Part shown: in pieces, positions 49,241-58,344 of the stretch
Layout of the letters: every line of letters starts with the position of its first letter
Position numbering within the stretch: the stretch's first letter is position 1
Assembly: GCF_026626705.1 (NCBI RefSeq)
Contig: NZ_JAPNKC010000001.1
Location: 9,070,001-9,134,000 of the forward strand
DNA: 64,000 bases
Direction: 5' to 3'
DNA from: Pyxidicoccus sp. MSG2
Lineage (GTDB): Bacteria > Myxococcota > Myxococcia > Myxococcales > Myxococcaceae
The notes under the pieces: model-generated
Told to the model about the DNA's origin: nothing
Seen by the model: the letters and a program-made list of their open reading frames with translations, nothing else
Databases searched by the model: none
Translations under genes and position numbers: made by a program

Positions 49241-50694
49241 TTCCAGTCAAGCGCGCCAAAGTCCTCGTCGTTGATGATGACTCGGTCGTCCTCAAGGCCG
49301 TGACGCAGATTCTCCAGCGCGAGGGCCACCCGGTGGTGGCCATTGACGACGCGGTGGAAGGCCTGACGGCAGCCAAGGACCCGTCCATCGACGTGGTCGT
49401 CCTCGACATCAAGATGCCCAACCTGTCCGGCATGGACCTGCTCCGCGGAATCAAGGCGGACCGCCCGGACGTGGAGGTCATCATGATGACGGCCTTCGCC
49501 ACCGTGGAGACGGCGGTGGAGGCGGTGAAGGCGGGCGCGTACGACTACCTCACCAAGCCCTTCGAGAACATCGACGAGGTGAGCCTCACGGTGGCCAAGG
49601 CGGCCGAGCGCAAGGCGCTCAAGGACCGCACCCGCGCGCTGGAGGAGGCGCTCACCGCGCGCAGCCAGTTCGAGGACCTCATCGGCCAGTCCACGCAGAT
49701 GCGCTCCGTCTTCAAGCTGGTGGAGACGGTGAGCCACTCCACGGCCACCGTCCTCATCCAGGGCGAGAGCGGCACGGGCAAGGAATTGGTGGCGCGCGCC
49801 ATCCACTACCGCAGCTCGCGCAAGGACAAGCCCTTCGTCGCCGTCAACTGCTCGGCGCTCACGGAGACGCTGCTGGAGAGCGAGCTGTTCGGCCACGTGA
49901 AGGGCAGCTTCACCGGCGCCACCGGCAACAAGAAGGGCCTCTTCGAGGCAGCCGACGGCGGCACCATCTTCCTGGACGAGATTGGCGACGTGCCTCCCGC
50001 CACCCAGGTCCGCCTGCTGCGCGTGCTGCAGGAGGGCGAGGTCAAGCGCGTGGGCGCCAACGAGCCCGTCAAGGTGGACGTGCGCGTCATCGCCGCCACC
50101 CACGTGGACCTGTCCCGCGCCAAGGAGCAGGGCAAGTTCCGCGAGGACCTCTTCTACCGCCTGAACGTCATCACCATTGATCTGCCGCCCCTGCGAGATC
50201 GCCCCGAGGACGTGCCGCTGCTCGCGCACCACTTCCTGAAGGTGTACTCGGGCAAGGCGGACAAGAAGGTGACGGGCATCTCCCCGCGCGCCATGGAGGC
50301 CCTCACCTGCAACCGGTGGACGGGCAACGTGCGCGAGCTGGAGAACGTCATCGAGCGCGCGGTGGTGCTGACGGCCAACGACATCATCGACGTGGAGGAC
50401 CTGCCGCCCGGCTTCCAGGCCGCGCCGCAGGCCGACTCGACGGTGGAGGTGTTCAGCCTGGCGCACCTGCCGTACGCCCAGGCCAAGCGCCTGGCGATGC
50501 GCGCCTTCGAGCGCCGCTACCTCTCCGCGCTGCTGGAGAAGAACAACCAGAACGTCTCCAGCGCCGCTCGCGCGGCGGGTGTGGACCGCTCCAACTTCCG
50601 CCGCCTGCTCAAGCAGTACGAGGTGGCCGGCCGCTCCATGAAGCCGCGCCAGCCCAAGGCCGACGAGGCCGAGGCCCTGGAAGTCGCTTCCTGA
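49237..50694 (+). CDS. NtrC-family sigma-54-dependent response regulator (HsfA-like)
   Basis: A 485-residue activator. The receiver domain has Asp57 (VVVLDIKMPN). The AAA+ domain has Walker A GESGTGKE, the sigma-54 contact loop ELFGHVKGSFTGA (a Ser variant of GAFTGA), Walker B GTIFLDEIGD and the FREDLFYRLNV sensor segment. A Fis-type helix-turn-helix lies near the C-terminus (NVSSAARAAGVDRSNFRRLLK). The GTG start overlaps the kinase stop (GTGA), so the pair is translationally coupled. It may activate its own sigma-54 promoter through the GGGTCAA repeats upstream. It is convergent with rarA, with one base between stops. Confidence 0.93.
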   Translation: MIPVKRAKVLVVDDDSVVLKAVTQILQREGHPVVAIDDAVEGLTAAKDPSIDVVVLDIKMPNLSGMDLLRGIKADRPDVEVIMMTAFATVETAVEAVKAGAYDYLTKPFENIDEVSLTVAKAAERKALKDRTRALEEALTARSQFEDLIGQSTQMRSVFKLVETVSHSTATVLIQGESGTGKELVARAIHYRSSRKDKPFVAVNCSALTETLLESELFGHVKGSFTGATGNKKGLFEAADGGTIFLDEIGDVPPATQVRLLRVLQEGEVKRVGANEPVKVDVRVIAATHVDLSRAKEQGKFREDLFYRLNVITIDLPPLRDRPEDVPLLAHHFLKVYSGKADKKVTGISPRAMEALTCNRWTGNVRELENVIERAVVLTANDIIDVEDLPPGFQAAPQADSTVEVFSLAHLPYAQAKRLAMRAFERRYLSALLEKNNQNVSSAARAAGVDRSNFRRLLKQYEVAGRSMKPRQPKADEAEALEVAS

Positions 50695-50695
50695 G

Positions 50696-52033
50696 TCAGC
50701 CCTCTTCACCCGGCTCGCGGGGCGGCTTTCGCTCCGCGAGCTGGCGTTGGATGGCCTCGTAGCGGTCCGCCAGCTCCGCCTCCTCGCCGTTGCGCGTGGG
50801 GGTGTAGAAGCGGCGGGCGCGCAGGGCCTCCGGCAGGTAGTCCTCGGGGACGTAGTTGCCCTCGAAGTTGTGGGGGTACTTGTAGCCGCCCCCGTACCCC
50901 AGTGACTTCATCAGCTTCGTGGGCGCGTTGCGCAGGTGCATGGGCACCGGCAGCGCGCCTTCCGTCTTCACGGCCTCGCGCGCGGCCATGTACGCGGTAA
51001 TCACCGTGTTCGCCTTGGGGGCCAGCGCCAGGTACGTCACGGCCTGCGTCATGGGCAGGGTGCCCTCGGGCAGGCCCATGAGCTGGAAGGCGTTGAGCGC
51101 GTCCACCGCCACGCCCAGCGCGCGCGGGTCCGCGTTGCCGATGTCCTCCGAGGCGAAGATGACCATGCGCCGGAGGAGGAAGACCGGGTCTTCCCCCGCC
51201 TCCAGCATCCGCACCATCCAGTACAGCGCCGCGTCCACGTCGCTGCCGCGCATGGATTTGATGAAGGCGCTGATGACGTTGTAGTGCTCCTCGCCGCCCT
51301 TGTCGTAGAGCAGCATCTTCTGCTGCAGGGCCTCTTCCGCGGACTGTCGGTCCACGTGTGTGCCACCATGGGCCGCGGCCACCTCCAGCGCGGTGAGGGC
51401 CTTTCGCGCGTCGCCGCCGGCCGTGCTGGCGAGGAAGTCCAGGGCCTCGTCGTCCACCGTCACGCGCCCGCCCAGGCCGCGCTCGTCCGCCAGGGCGCGG
51501 CGGAGCAGGGGAATCAACTCGTCCTCCTCCAGCCCGCGCAGGGTGACGACGCGGCAGCGGGACAGGAGCGCGGCGTTGACCTCGAAGGAGGGGTTCTCCG
51601 TGGTGGCGCCGATGAGCGTCAGCGTGCCCTTCTCCACGTGGGGCAGGAGCGCGTCCTGCTGGGCCTTGTTGAAGCGGTGGATTTCGTCCACGAAGAGGAA
51701 GGTGCGCTTCCCGTGCAGCTTCCAGCGGTCCTGCGCGCGGGCCACCGTCTCGCGGATGTCCTTCACGCCGGAGAGGACGGCGGACACCGACTCGAAGGCG
51801 GCGCCGGTGGAGCGGGCGACGATTTGCGCCAGCGTCGTCTTGCCGGTGCCGGGCGGGCCCCAGAGGATGAGGCTGGGCACCTTGTCCGCCTCAATCGCGC
51901 GGCGCAGGAAGCGGCCCTCGCCGGTGACGTGCTCCTGGCCCACGAACTCGGAGAGCGAGCGGGGGCGCATGCGCTCGGCCAGGGGGGCCTGGCTGGCCTG
52001 GTCCTTCTGGCCGGCATGTTCGAAGAGGTCCAT
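50696..52033 (-). CDS. rarA: Replication-associated recombination protein A (MgsA)
   Basis: A 445-residue AAA+ ATPase that acts at stalled forks with SSB and RecA. It has MRPRSLSEFVGQEH at the start of the AAA domain, Walker A GPPGTGKTT, Walker B FLFVDEIHRFN, sensor 1 IGATTENPSF and the sensor 2 GDARKAL. The tetramerisation C-terminus follows (SDVDAALYWM, PMHLRNAPTKLMK, YKYPHNFEG). Length is normal. ATG 52033 gives MDLFEHAG; the frame is open further upstream but outside the family. It is divergent from nadK. Confidence 0.96.
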   Translation of the reverse strand: MDLFEHAGQKDQASQAPLAERMRPRSLSEFVGQEHVTGEGRFLRRAIEADKVPSLILWGPPGTGKTTLAQIVARSTGAAFESVSAVLSGVKDIRETVARAQDRWKLHGKRTFLFVDEIHRFNKAQQDALLPHVEKGTLTLIGATTENPSFEVNAALLSRCRVVTLRGLEEDELIPLLRRALADERGLGGRVTVDDEALDFLASTAGGDARKALTALEVAAAHGGTHVDRQSAEEALQQKMLLYDKGGEEHYNVISAFIKSMRGSDVDAALYWMVRMLEAGEDPVFLLRRMVIFASEDIGNADPRALGVAVDALNAFQLMGLPEGTLPMTQAVTYLALAPKANTVITAYMAAREAVKTEGALPVPMHLRNAPTKLMKSLGYGGGYKYPHNFEGNYVPEDYLPEALRARRFYTPTRNGEEAELADRYEAIQRQLAERKPPREPGEEG

Positions 52034-52147
52034 GGGCCCTGAAAATAGCGACCGGGGGGCCTGTGTGCCGAAGCCTGTGTCGGCGGGCGGGCACCCCGGC
52101 ATTTCGGGGGAGCGCCCGGGCGCCCGCCTGGACTAGAACCCACACGT

Positions 52148-52993
52148 GTGCAGACCCTGGCAATCGTCGCGAAGAAGGACAAGCCCGAGGCGGCCGCGCT
52201 CGCGGCTCAAATCCGCGAGCGCTACCCGCAGCTGACCATCCTCGGGGACCGCTCCCTGGCGCATGTGCTGGGCTGGCCGCGGGTGGAAGACCGGGAGCTG
52301 GCGGCCCAGGCGGACCTGGTGGTGGTGCTGGGCGGGGACGGTACGCTCATCTACGCGGCCCGGATGCTGGGAGGCCGCGGGGTGCCCATCCTCGGCGTCA
52401 ACCTGGGCAGCCTCGGCTTCATGACGGAAGTGCCCGTGGAGGAGCTCTTCACCACCCTGGACGGGGTGCTGACGGGGCGCTTCCAGGTGGACTCGCGGAT
52501 GAAGCTCACCTGCCGGCTCATTCGCGGGGGGCGCACCCTCATCGAGGATGAAATCCTCAACGACGTGGTCATCAACAAGGGCGCGCTGGCGCGCATCGCC
52601 GACCACGAGACGTCCATCGATGGGGTGCCGATTACGACGTACAAGGCGGACGGCGTCATCCTCGCCACGCCCACCGGCTCCACGGCGTACTCGCTGTCCG
52701 CGGGCGGGCCCATCGTCCACCCGTCGGTGGACTGCACGGTGCTGTCGCCCATCTGCTCGCACGCGCTCACCCAGCGCTCCATCGTCGTGCCGGCGGATCG
52801 GGTCATCCGCGTCACGCTGCGCAGCGAGACGGCGGACACGTACCTCACGTTGGATGGGCAGACGGGCCACGGGCTGCAAGGCGGAGACTGCATCGAGGTG
52901 GTGCGCTCGCCCAACCGCGTCAACCTGGTGCGCAACCCGAGGGTGGCCTACTTCTCCATCCTCCGGCAGAAGCTGCACTGGGGAGAGCGCTGA
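52148..52993 (+). CDS. nadK: NAD kinase
   Basis: A 281-residue ATP-NAD kinase that makes NADP+. The GGDGT motif (residues 62-66, VVVLGGDGTLI) and NLGSLGFMTE, followed by the DGVILATPTGSTAYSLSAGGP NAD-binding loop in the second domain, are all intact. Start is GTG 52148, giving QTLAIVAKKD. It is followed after 49 bases by a Ser/Thr kinase gene on the same strand, which may be in the same transcript. Confidence 0.95.
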   Translation: MQTLAIVAKKDKPEAAALAAQIRERYPQLTILGDRSLAHVLGWPRVEDRELAAQADLVVVLGGDGTLIYAARMLGGRGVPILGVNLGSLGFMTEVPVEELFTTLDGVLTGRFQVDSRMKLTCRLIRGGRTLIEDEILNDVVINKGALARIADHETSIDGVPITTYKADGVILATPTGSTAYSLSAGGPIVHPSVDCTVLSPICSHALTQRSIVVPADRVIRVTLRSETADTYLTLDGQTGHGLQGGDCIEVVRSPNRVNLVRNPRVAYFSILRQKLHWGER

Positions 52994-53042
52994 AGGGGCA
53001 CGTGCCTGCGAAGGAAGGACTTGCGGTGTTAGTCTCCTCGAC

Positions 53043-55700
53043 ATGAGCGAGGCTTCCGCGACCCTTTTCGGCAAGTATGAATTGCTGGAGCGGCTTGGCA
53101 CCGGTGGCATGGCTGTCGTTTTTCGCGCTCGGTACACGGCGGCGCCTGGCGTCAGCAAGTTCGTCGTCATCAAGAGGGTCCTGGCCCACTACGCGGAAGA
53201 CCCCGAGTTTGCCGCCATGTTCCTCAACGAGGCGCGCATCTCCATCGGACTCAGCCACGGCAACATCGTTCAGGTCTTCGACTTCGGGCAGGTGGATGGC
53301 GAGTATTTCCTCGCGATGGAGTTGGTGGACGGGCAGCCATTGTCGCGAGTCCTGAAGACGGCTCGGATGCAGGGCCTGCCGTCGCTTCCGGCTCCGCTCG
53401 CGGTAGGGATTGCCATCGAGATGTGCCGTGGACTGCACCACGCTCATGAGCGTGCGGACGAGCAGGGGCGCCCCCTGGGGTTGGTACATCGTGACATCTC
53501 TCCTGACAACGTGCTGATCAGCTACGAGGGGGAGGTGAAGATTTCCGACTTTGGTATCGCCAAGGCCCGAATGGTCGGACGTCAGGAGACGGACGCGGGC
53601 GTGGTGAAGGGCAAATATCCCTATTTCTCTCCGGAGCAGGCACGCGGCCATGCACTGGACGCTCGCTCGGACGTCTATGCGGTGGGCGTGGTGCTCTACC
53701 AGATGCTCTGCGGCCGTCGTCCGACGGAGGGTAACGAGCTCGAGGTCATGCAGTGCATCGTGGAGGGCCGCATCAAGCCTCTGGGCACCGTCAATGAGAA
53801 GCTGGACTCGCGGCTGGTCGAGATTGTCCATCAGGCGCTGGCGGTCGACCTCAGGGTCCGGTTTTCGACCGCGGAGGCGCTACAGCAAGCATTGTCCGAC
53901 TGGATGGGACTGGAAGCTCCACTCTTTCGCTCGACGACGCGCAAGCATCTGATGGGGTGGCTCTTCCAGACGGAGCTCGCCTCCGTGGGCAGGGTCATGC
54001 GTGTCCCGGCGGAGCTTCTGCGTCAGGTGGAGGCGTGGCGCGAGAGAATGGCTGTCGCTCCTCTCCCGATGCCCAGAGAAGGTGCGGGTCTCGAGACGCC
54101 ACGCCGACAGCGATGGGAGATGGAGTCCGTACTTCCAAGTCCGCTGACACAACAACGGCAGGGCGGTCAGCCCGGAGCGGAAGTTCTCCGGCCAGTTCCG
54201 CGAGATGCAGAGAGGTTGCCGGAGCCGTTGCCGCAAACGCCTCCCCACGAAGGAGGCACTGGGGACTCCTCACGCTTGAACAGCTCCGTCCCAGCTCCGG
54301 CATCCATGGGAGGAGGTGCAAGCGCTCTGCGGGTATTGGGCATCTGCATGGGAGTGGTCGGCCTGGTCGTGATAGGGGTGTTCTGGTTGAAGGACATGCG
54401 GCCGGCCGCATTGTGGCGCGTGGTCATCAATTCCAGTCCGGCGGGTGCATATGTCGTCATTGATGGAGTCGTGAAGGGGACGACGCCCTTGACGGTGGAG
54501 TCCGGGTTGCCGAGCGGGCCGCAACGACTGGTCCTGGTGGCCAGTGGAACGAAGTCCTGGGTTCGCACCTTGGCGGCGACGGAACTCGATGAGTCGGTGG
54601 ATGCGAGATTGGAGCCACTGAACTTGCAGGTTCCTACTTCGACCGTCCCGGGGGCGGATGGCATGCTGCCTTTGGGAGGCCCCGAAATTCCTTTCCAGAT
54701 GACCGATTCGCTTCCCGCGCGGATGCTTTTGGAAGAGGGGAAGAAGCCTTCGCGACCGAAGGCGCGTGCGAGGTGGATGGTGCTCGACCCCAAGCACACC
54801 TACACGGCCTGGATAGCCAGGACGGGGAATGCCTTACCCGTATCCGATCAGGTGCCAGATCATTTGATGGAACAGCGCCTGTTGATGGCGGTGCCTGATG
54901 ATGTGGGCCTGCCTCAGTCCTCGGTCGCCCAGGTTCTCACCGACAAGCCGAGCGCCTTGCCGCCCGCAGAGGTGGTCTATTTCTTCTTCCTGGAGAACTC
55001 CGGTGATGGGCTGGGTGGATCTGAGTTCGTCGTGATCAACGTTCGAGATGAAGTCACCAGGGAGACTGTCTCGCTGGGAGTCGACGCGGAGCTGCACTCG
55101 CAGGAGGCTCTCCCGAGTTCGCAGGCGCTGATTCGCAATCTCCTCGAAGAGCGGCGCTATGTCGTAGAGGTCAGGAACCTCGGTGAGGACAAGGGGGAGT
55201 TGATCATGATCACGCCACCCGGGGGCCGGGTGTCTGGCAGGGAGGCCTGGAAGTTGGTGCAGGGTCTTGAGGCGGGGCGGTATGAGGTGTCTGGCGTTCA
55301 GCAGATGGAATTTGCAATGCCTCGCAGGAAAGGTGCTGAGACGACGGCAAGGTTGGAAGTGACGGTTGACGTCGTCGACGATGTTCAAGTGCCTTCGGAT
55401 GGTGCTGCATCAGCGGAGGATTCCTCCGTGTCTCGTGAGTGGACGCCCTTGCAGCAAGGGCGGGACTTGATTCGCCGCAATCAGTTGCGTGCGGCGCAGC
55501 AGCAGTTCATGGAATGTGTGAGCTGGAAGCCGTATTCGCATTGGTGTCATCTGGAGTTGGGGCGGGTGAGCAGCCGTCTTGGAGACATTGAGTTGGCGGA
55601 GAAGAGCTACTCGCGCTATCTGCAACTGGAACCCTCCGGAACGGGGGCCTCCGAGGCTCTCAAGTTCGTTGCTGGCATGTTGAAGAGCCGCCAGCGGTAG
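53043..55700 (+). CDS. Ser/Thr protein kinase with PEGA and TPR-like extracytoplasmic region
   Basis: An 885-residue membrane kinase. The kinase domain (about 8-290) has GTGGMAVVFRA, Lys in VVIKRVL, HRDISPDNV, DFGIAKA and YFSPEQARG, so it should be active. A Pro/Gln linker leads to a transmembrane helix (about 440-460, ICMGVVGLVVIGVFWL). Beyond it lies a PEGA domain (INSSPAGAYVVIDGVVKGTTP). The C-terminal 70 residues hold two TPR-like helical pairs (RNQLRAAQQQFMECVSWKPYS, LGDIELAEKSYSRYLQLEP). The gene is slightly less G/C-rich than its neighbours. It follows nadK and precedes a YdcF-type gene by 9 bases. Confidence 0.9.
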   Translation: MSEASATLFGKYELLERLGTGGMAVVFRARYTAAPGVSKFVVIKRVLAHYAEDPEFAAMFLNEARISIGLSHGNIVQVFDFGQVDGEYFLAMELVDGQPLSRVLKTARMQGLPSLPAPLAVGIAIEMCRGLHHAHERADEQGRPLGLVHRDISPDNVLISYEGEVKISDFGIAKARMVGRQETDAGVVKGKYPYFSPEQARGHALDARSDVYAVGVVLYQMLCGRRPTEGNELEVMQCIVEGRIKPLGTVNEKLDSRLVEIVHQALAVDLRVRFSTAEALQQALSDWMGLEAPLFRSTTRKHLMGWLFQTELASVGRVMRVPAELLRQVEAWRERMAVAPLPMPREGAGLETPRRQRWEMESVLPSPLTQQRQGGQPGAEVLRPVPRDAERLPEPLPQTPPHEGGTGDSSRLNSSVPAPASMGGGASALRVLGICMGVVGLVVIGVFWLKDMRPAALWRVVINSSPAGAYVVIDGVVKGTTPLTVESGLPSGPQRLVLVASGTKSWVRTLAATELDESVDARLEPLNLQVPTSTVPGADGMLPLGGPEIPFQMTDSLPARMLLEEGKKPSRPKARARWMVLDPKHTYTAWIARTGNALPVSDQVPDHLMEQRLLMAVPDDVGLPQSSVAQVLTDKPSALPPAEVVYFFFLENSGDGLGGSEFVVINVRDEVTRETVSLGVDAELHSQEALPSSQALIRNLLEERRYVVEVRNLGEDKGELIMITPPGGRVSGREAWKLVQGLEAGRYEVSGVQQMEFAMPRRKGAETTARLEVTVDVVDDVQVPSDGAASAEDSSVSREWTPLQQGRDLIRRNQLRAAQQQFMECVSWKPYSHWCHLELGRVSSRLGDIELAEKSYSRYLQLEPSGTGASEALKFVAGMLKSRQR

Positions 55701-55709
55701 CGCTCCACG

Positions 55710-56483
55710 ATGTTCCTCTTCCTGTCGAAGGTGCTCGACCTCTTCCTGGCGCCGCTGACCTGGGCGCTGCTGTTCCTGCTGGCCGGGGCGCTGCTGCGCA
55801 GGCGCGTGCGCGTGGCGAGGCTGCTCACCGCGCTGGGGCTCCTGATGCTCTACGCCTTCTCCACGGAGCCGGTGTCGTCGGCGCTGATGCGGGCGACGGA
55901 GGCTGGCGCCGTGTCCACCTTCCGTCCCGACGTGACGTATGACGCCGTCATCGTCCTGGGCGGCGGGTTGGACCCCGTGGCCACCGAGCGCTCCGGTCGG
56001 CCCGAGTACAACGCCGCCCCCGAGCGCCTGCTGCGCGGCTTCGAGCTCCTGCTCGAGGGGCGGGCGCGAAGGGTGCTCATCTCCGGAGGCTCGCTGGACC
56101 CGAGGCCCCAGGCGGTGGTGGAGGCGGACGTGCTGTCGAAGCAGCTCCAGGCGTGGGGCATTCCCTCGGAGCGCATCTTCACTGAGGGCCGCAGCCGCAA
56201 CACGCGGGAGAACGCGGTGGGGTCCGAGCGCATCATCCGCGAGCAGGGGTGGAAGACGCTGCTCCTGGTGACGAGCGCCGCGCACATGCCGCGTGCGGCC
56301 GGCTGCTTCGCGGCGGTGGGCCTGCGGCCGGACACGCTGCCGGTGGACATCCGCACGTCGTCCACGCCCCTGCGGCGGATGAGCTGGCTGCCCCGCGCGG
56401 GCAACCTCAACCAGAGCACGGACGCGCTGCGCGAGCTGGCGGGGCGCGTCGTCTACGCGCGGCGCGGGTGGACGGTACGCTGA
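55710..56483 (+). CDS. YdcF/SanA-family (DUF218) envelope protein
   Basis: A 257-residue protein with two N-terminal transmembrane helices (about 5-30 and 35-52). A DUF218 domain follows: AVIVLGGGLDP, GRPEYNAAPERLLRG, VLISGGSLDP, ESRNTRENA-type motif (GRSRNTRENAV) and LLVTSAAHMPRA. The family includes SanA and ElyC, linked to envelope integrity and lipid-carrier metabolism. It follows the Ser/Thr kinase gene by 9 bases and ends 3 bases from the convergent 5'-nucleotidase-family gene. Confidence 0.9.
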   Translation: MFLFLSKVLDLFLAPLTWALLFLLAGALLRRRVRVARLLTALGLLMLYAFSTEPVSSALMRATEAGAVSTFRPDVTYDAVIVLGGGLDPVATERSGRPEYNAAPERLLRGFELLLEGRARRVLISGGSLDPRPQAVVEADVLSKQLQAWGIPSERIFTEGRSRNTRENAVGSERIIREQGWKTLLLVTSAAHMPRAAGCFAAVGLRPDTLPVDIRTSSTPLRRMSWLPRAGNLNQSTDALRELAGRVVYARRGWTVR

Positions 56484-56486
56484 GCG

Positions 56487-58106
56487 CTACTTGCCCGGCT
56501 GCGCCGGCCGGCGAGCGTCCTTCGTCGGTGTGCTTGTGCCAACGCGGGCAATCCGGCCATCTCCCTTTGCGCGCGGCGCGGGCCTGCCGGTGCGGAACGC
56601 CTCGGCCAGCACGTCCAGCGGGGTGCGCCCGTCCTTCATCGCGGGGGTGGTGGGCTGGCCCTTCAGCATCTCGTAGCCGTCCTTGCCGCTGGCGAGGAAG
56701 CTCAGCGTGGCGAGCCGGTACGTGCCTTCCGCGTCCAGCGGCTTGCCGCCCACCTTCACGTCCACCACGCGCGCTCCCGCGGGGCGGGCCGGGTCGTACG
56801 TGAAGCGCAGGCCGGAGACCTGAAGGAAGCGGCCGGGCTTCGCGTCCTCGCGGCTCAGGCTGACGCCGTTCTCCAACGCCGCCTTCAGCGTGGCCCCCTT
56901 CACCTCCACCACCACCAGCGCGTCCTCGTACGGGAGGATGGCGTGCAATTCGCGCCGCGTCACCACGCCCGCCGGCAGCACCGCGTCCGCGCGCAGGGCG
57001 CCTCCATTCACCAGGGCCACGTCCGCGCCGGACGCCGCGCGGAAGGCATCCGCGACGAAGGAGCCCAGGTTCGTCTCGCGCGTGCGAACCTCCGAGGCGC
57101 GCGCCTCCAGCGCCACCGGCGTGCGGCCCACGCGCTCCGAGAGCCGGGCGAAGAGCGGCTCGTAGGCCTTCATGGCCGCGTTGAACTCCGCGTCCTCCGG
57201 CACCTTGCGCGTGACGGGCATCCGCTTCCACGTGGCCTTGCGCAGCACGCCCGTCGTCGCATCCACGTCCAGCGTGAGCCGGCCCAGCTCCACCGCGTCC
57301 GCGGGCACCTTGAAGATGGGCGTCCCGGTGGTGCGGTCCTCCGCGCCCACGTGGTCATGCCCGCCGAGGATGGCATCCACCTTCACGCACTTCGCGAGCG
57401 CGCGGTCCTGCTCCAGCGTCAGGTGCGTCAGCCCCACCACCACGCTGGCGCCCGCCTCGCGCAGCTTCGTCACCGCGGCCCGCGACGCCTCGCAGGAGTC
57501 CCCGAAGTTCGTATCCGGCCCGGCCTTGGAGGTCGTCTTCGTCTCGGTCACCACCACGCCGAACAGGCCCAGCTTGATGCCGCCCACCTCGCGCACGTCG
57601 TACGCCTTCACGCCCGCGAACAGCTCGCCCGTCTTCGCGTCCGTCACGTTGGCGCCCAGCCAGGTGAAGCGCGACTCCTGGATGCGCTCGCGCAGCGTCT
57701 CGTCGCCGAAGTCGAACTCGTGGTTGCCCAGCACCGCGTAGTCCAGGCCGAGCGCGTTCCACGCATCAATCATCTGCCGGCCCTTGAGCGCCTTGCCGTC
57801 CACCACCAGGAGCGACTCCACGGACGGAGAGAGCGTGTCGCCGCCCAGCACCGTCAGCACGTCCGGCGTCTCCTTCAGCACCTGCTTGCGCAGCGTGGCC
57901 ACCCGCGCCAGCCCGCCCCGGCGTCCCTCCTCCACCGGTTGCACCTGGTACACGTCCGCCAGGTGGAGCAGCGTCACCTTCCGCGAGGCAGGGGCGGCCG
58001 GCGCGGAGGGCTGCGCCCCCGAGGCACGGCCCGCGGCCAGCACCATGGCCAACGCGAGCGGCAGGAGCATGGCCCCGCGTCGGGCCGGCGCTGTCGTCTT
58101 GGTCAT
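56487..58106 (-). CDS. Exported 5'-nucleotidase-family metallophosphoesterase
   Basis: A 539-residue exported enzyme: Ala-rich signal peptide, then a calcineurin-like domain with GGDTLSP, GNHEFDFG, LTHLTLEQD and ILGGHDHV. The usual first motif NDxH reads ADVYQ, with Tyr for His, a variant I recall from the 'NDVY' subgroup. The C-terminal substrate domain (about 330-510) has SFVADAFRAASGADVALVNGG and LPYEDALVVVEVKG. It should release phosphate from nucleotides or cyclic nucleotides in the periplasm. ATG 58106 has GGAG 6 bases upstream. Monocistronic. Confidence 0.9.
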   Translation of the reverse strand: MTKTTAPARRGAMLLPLALAMVLAAGRASGAQPSAPAAPASRKVTLLHLADVYQVQPVEEGRRGGLARVATLRKQVLKETPDVLTVLGGDTLSPSVESLLVVDGKALKGRQMIDAWNALGLDYAVLGNHEFDFGDETLRERIQESRFTWLGANVTDAKTGELFAGVKAYDVREVGGIKLGLFGVVVTETKTTSKAGPDTNFGDSCEASRAAVTKLREAGASVVVGLTHLTLEQDRALAKCVKVDAILGGHDHVGAEDRTTGTPIFKVPADAVELGRLTLDVDATTGVLRKATWKRMPVTRKVPEDAEFNAAMKAYEPLFARLSERVGRTPVALEARASEVRTRETNLGSFVADAFRAASGADVALVNGGALRADAVLPAGVVTRRELHAILPYEDALVVVEVKGATLKAALENGVSLSREDAKPGRFLQVSGLRFTYDPARPAGARVVDVKVGGKPLDAEGTYRLATLSFLASGKDGYEMLKGQPTTPAMKDGRTPLDVLAEAFRTGRPAPRAKGDGRIARVGTSTPTKDARRPAQPGK

Positions 58107-58344
58107 CTCGTCTCCAGGGGGCGCCCCCGGGCGCCGCGCAGTCCGCCGGGAGTAGCGCAGTCGGCTTTCGAACGCGAGCACCCCCGCCTTCACCCCGCGT
58201 GCGAGACAAGCGCAACGCGGTGAAGTGACGGCAACGATTGATGCGGCGCGTCATCGTGGAAAGTTACAGGAAAGCGACTTCCCGCATTTGCCGAGACTTC
58301 ACGGCGATTGCTAGGACGCCCGGTAACCAAGGGAGGTCGTCATC

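Noticed and set aside
53000..53042. GGCACGTGCC palindrome before the PEGA-domain kinase as a sigma-54 or operator site
   Set aside because: No correctly spaced GG/GC pair for sigma-54, and a 10-base G/C palindrome is expected by chance in such DNA.
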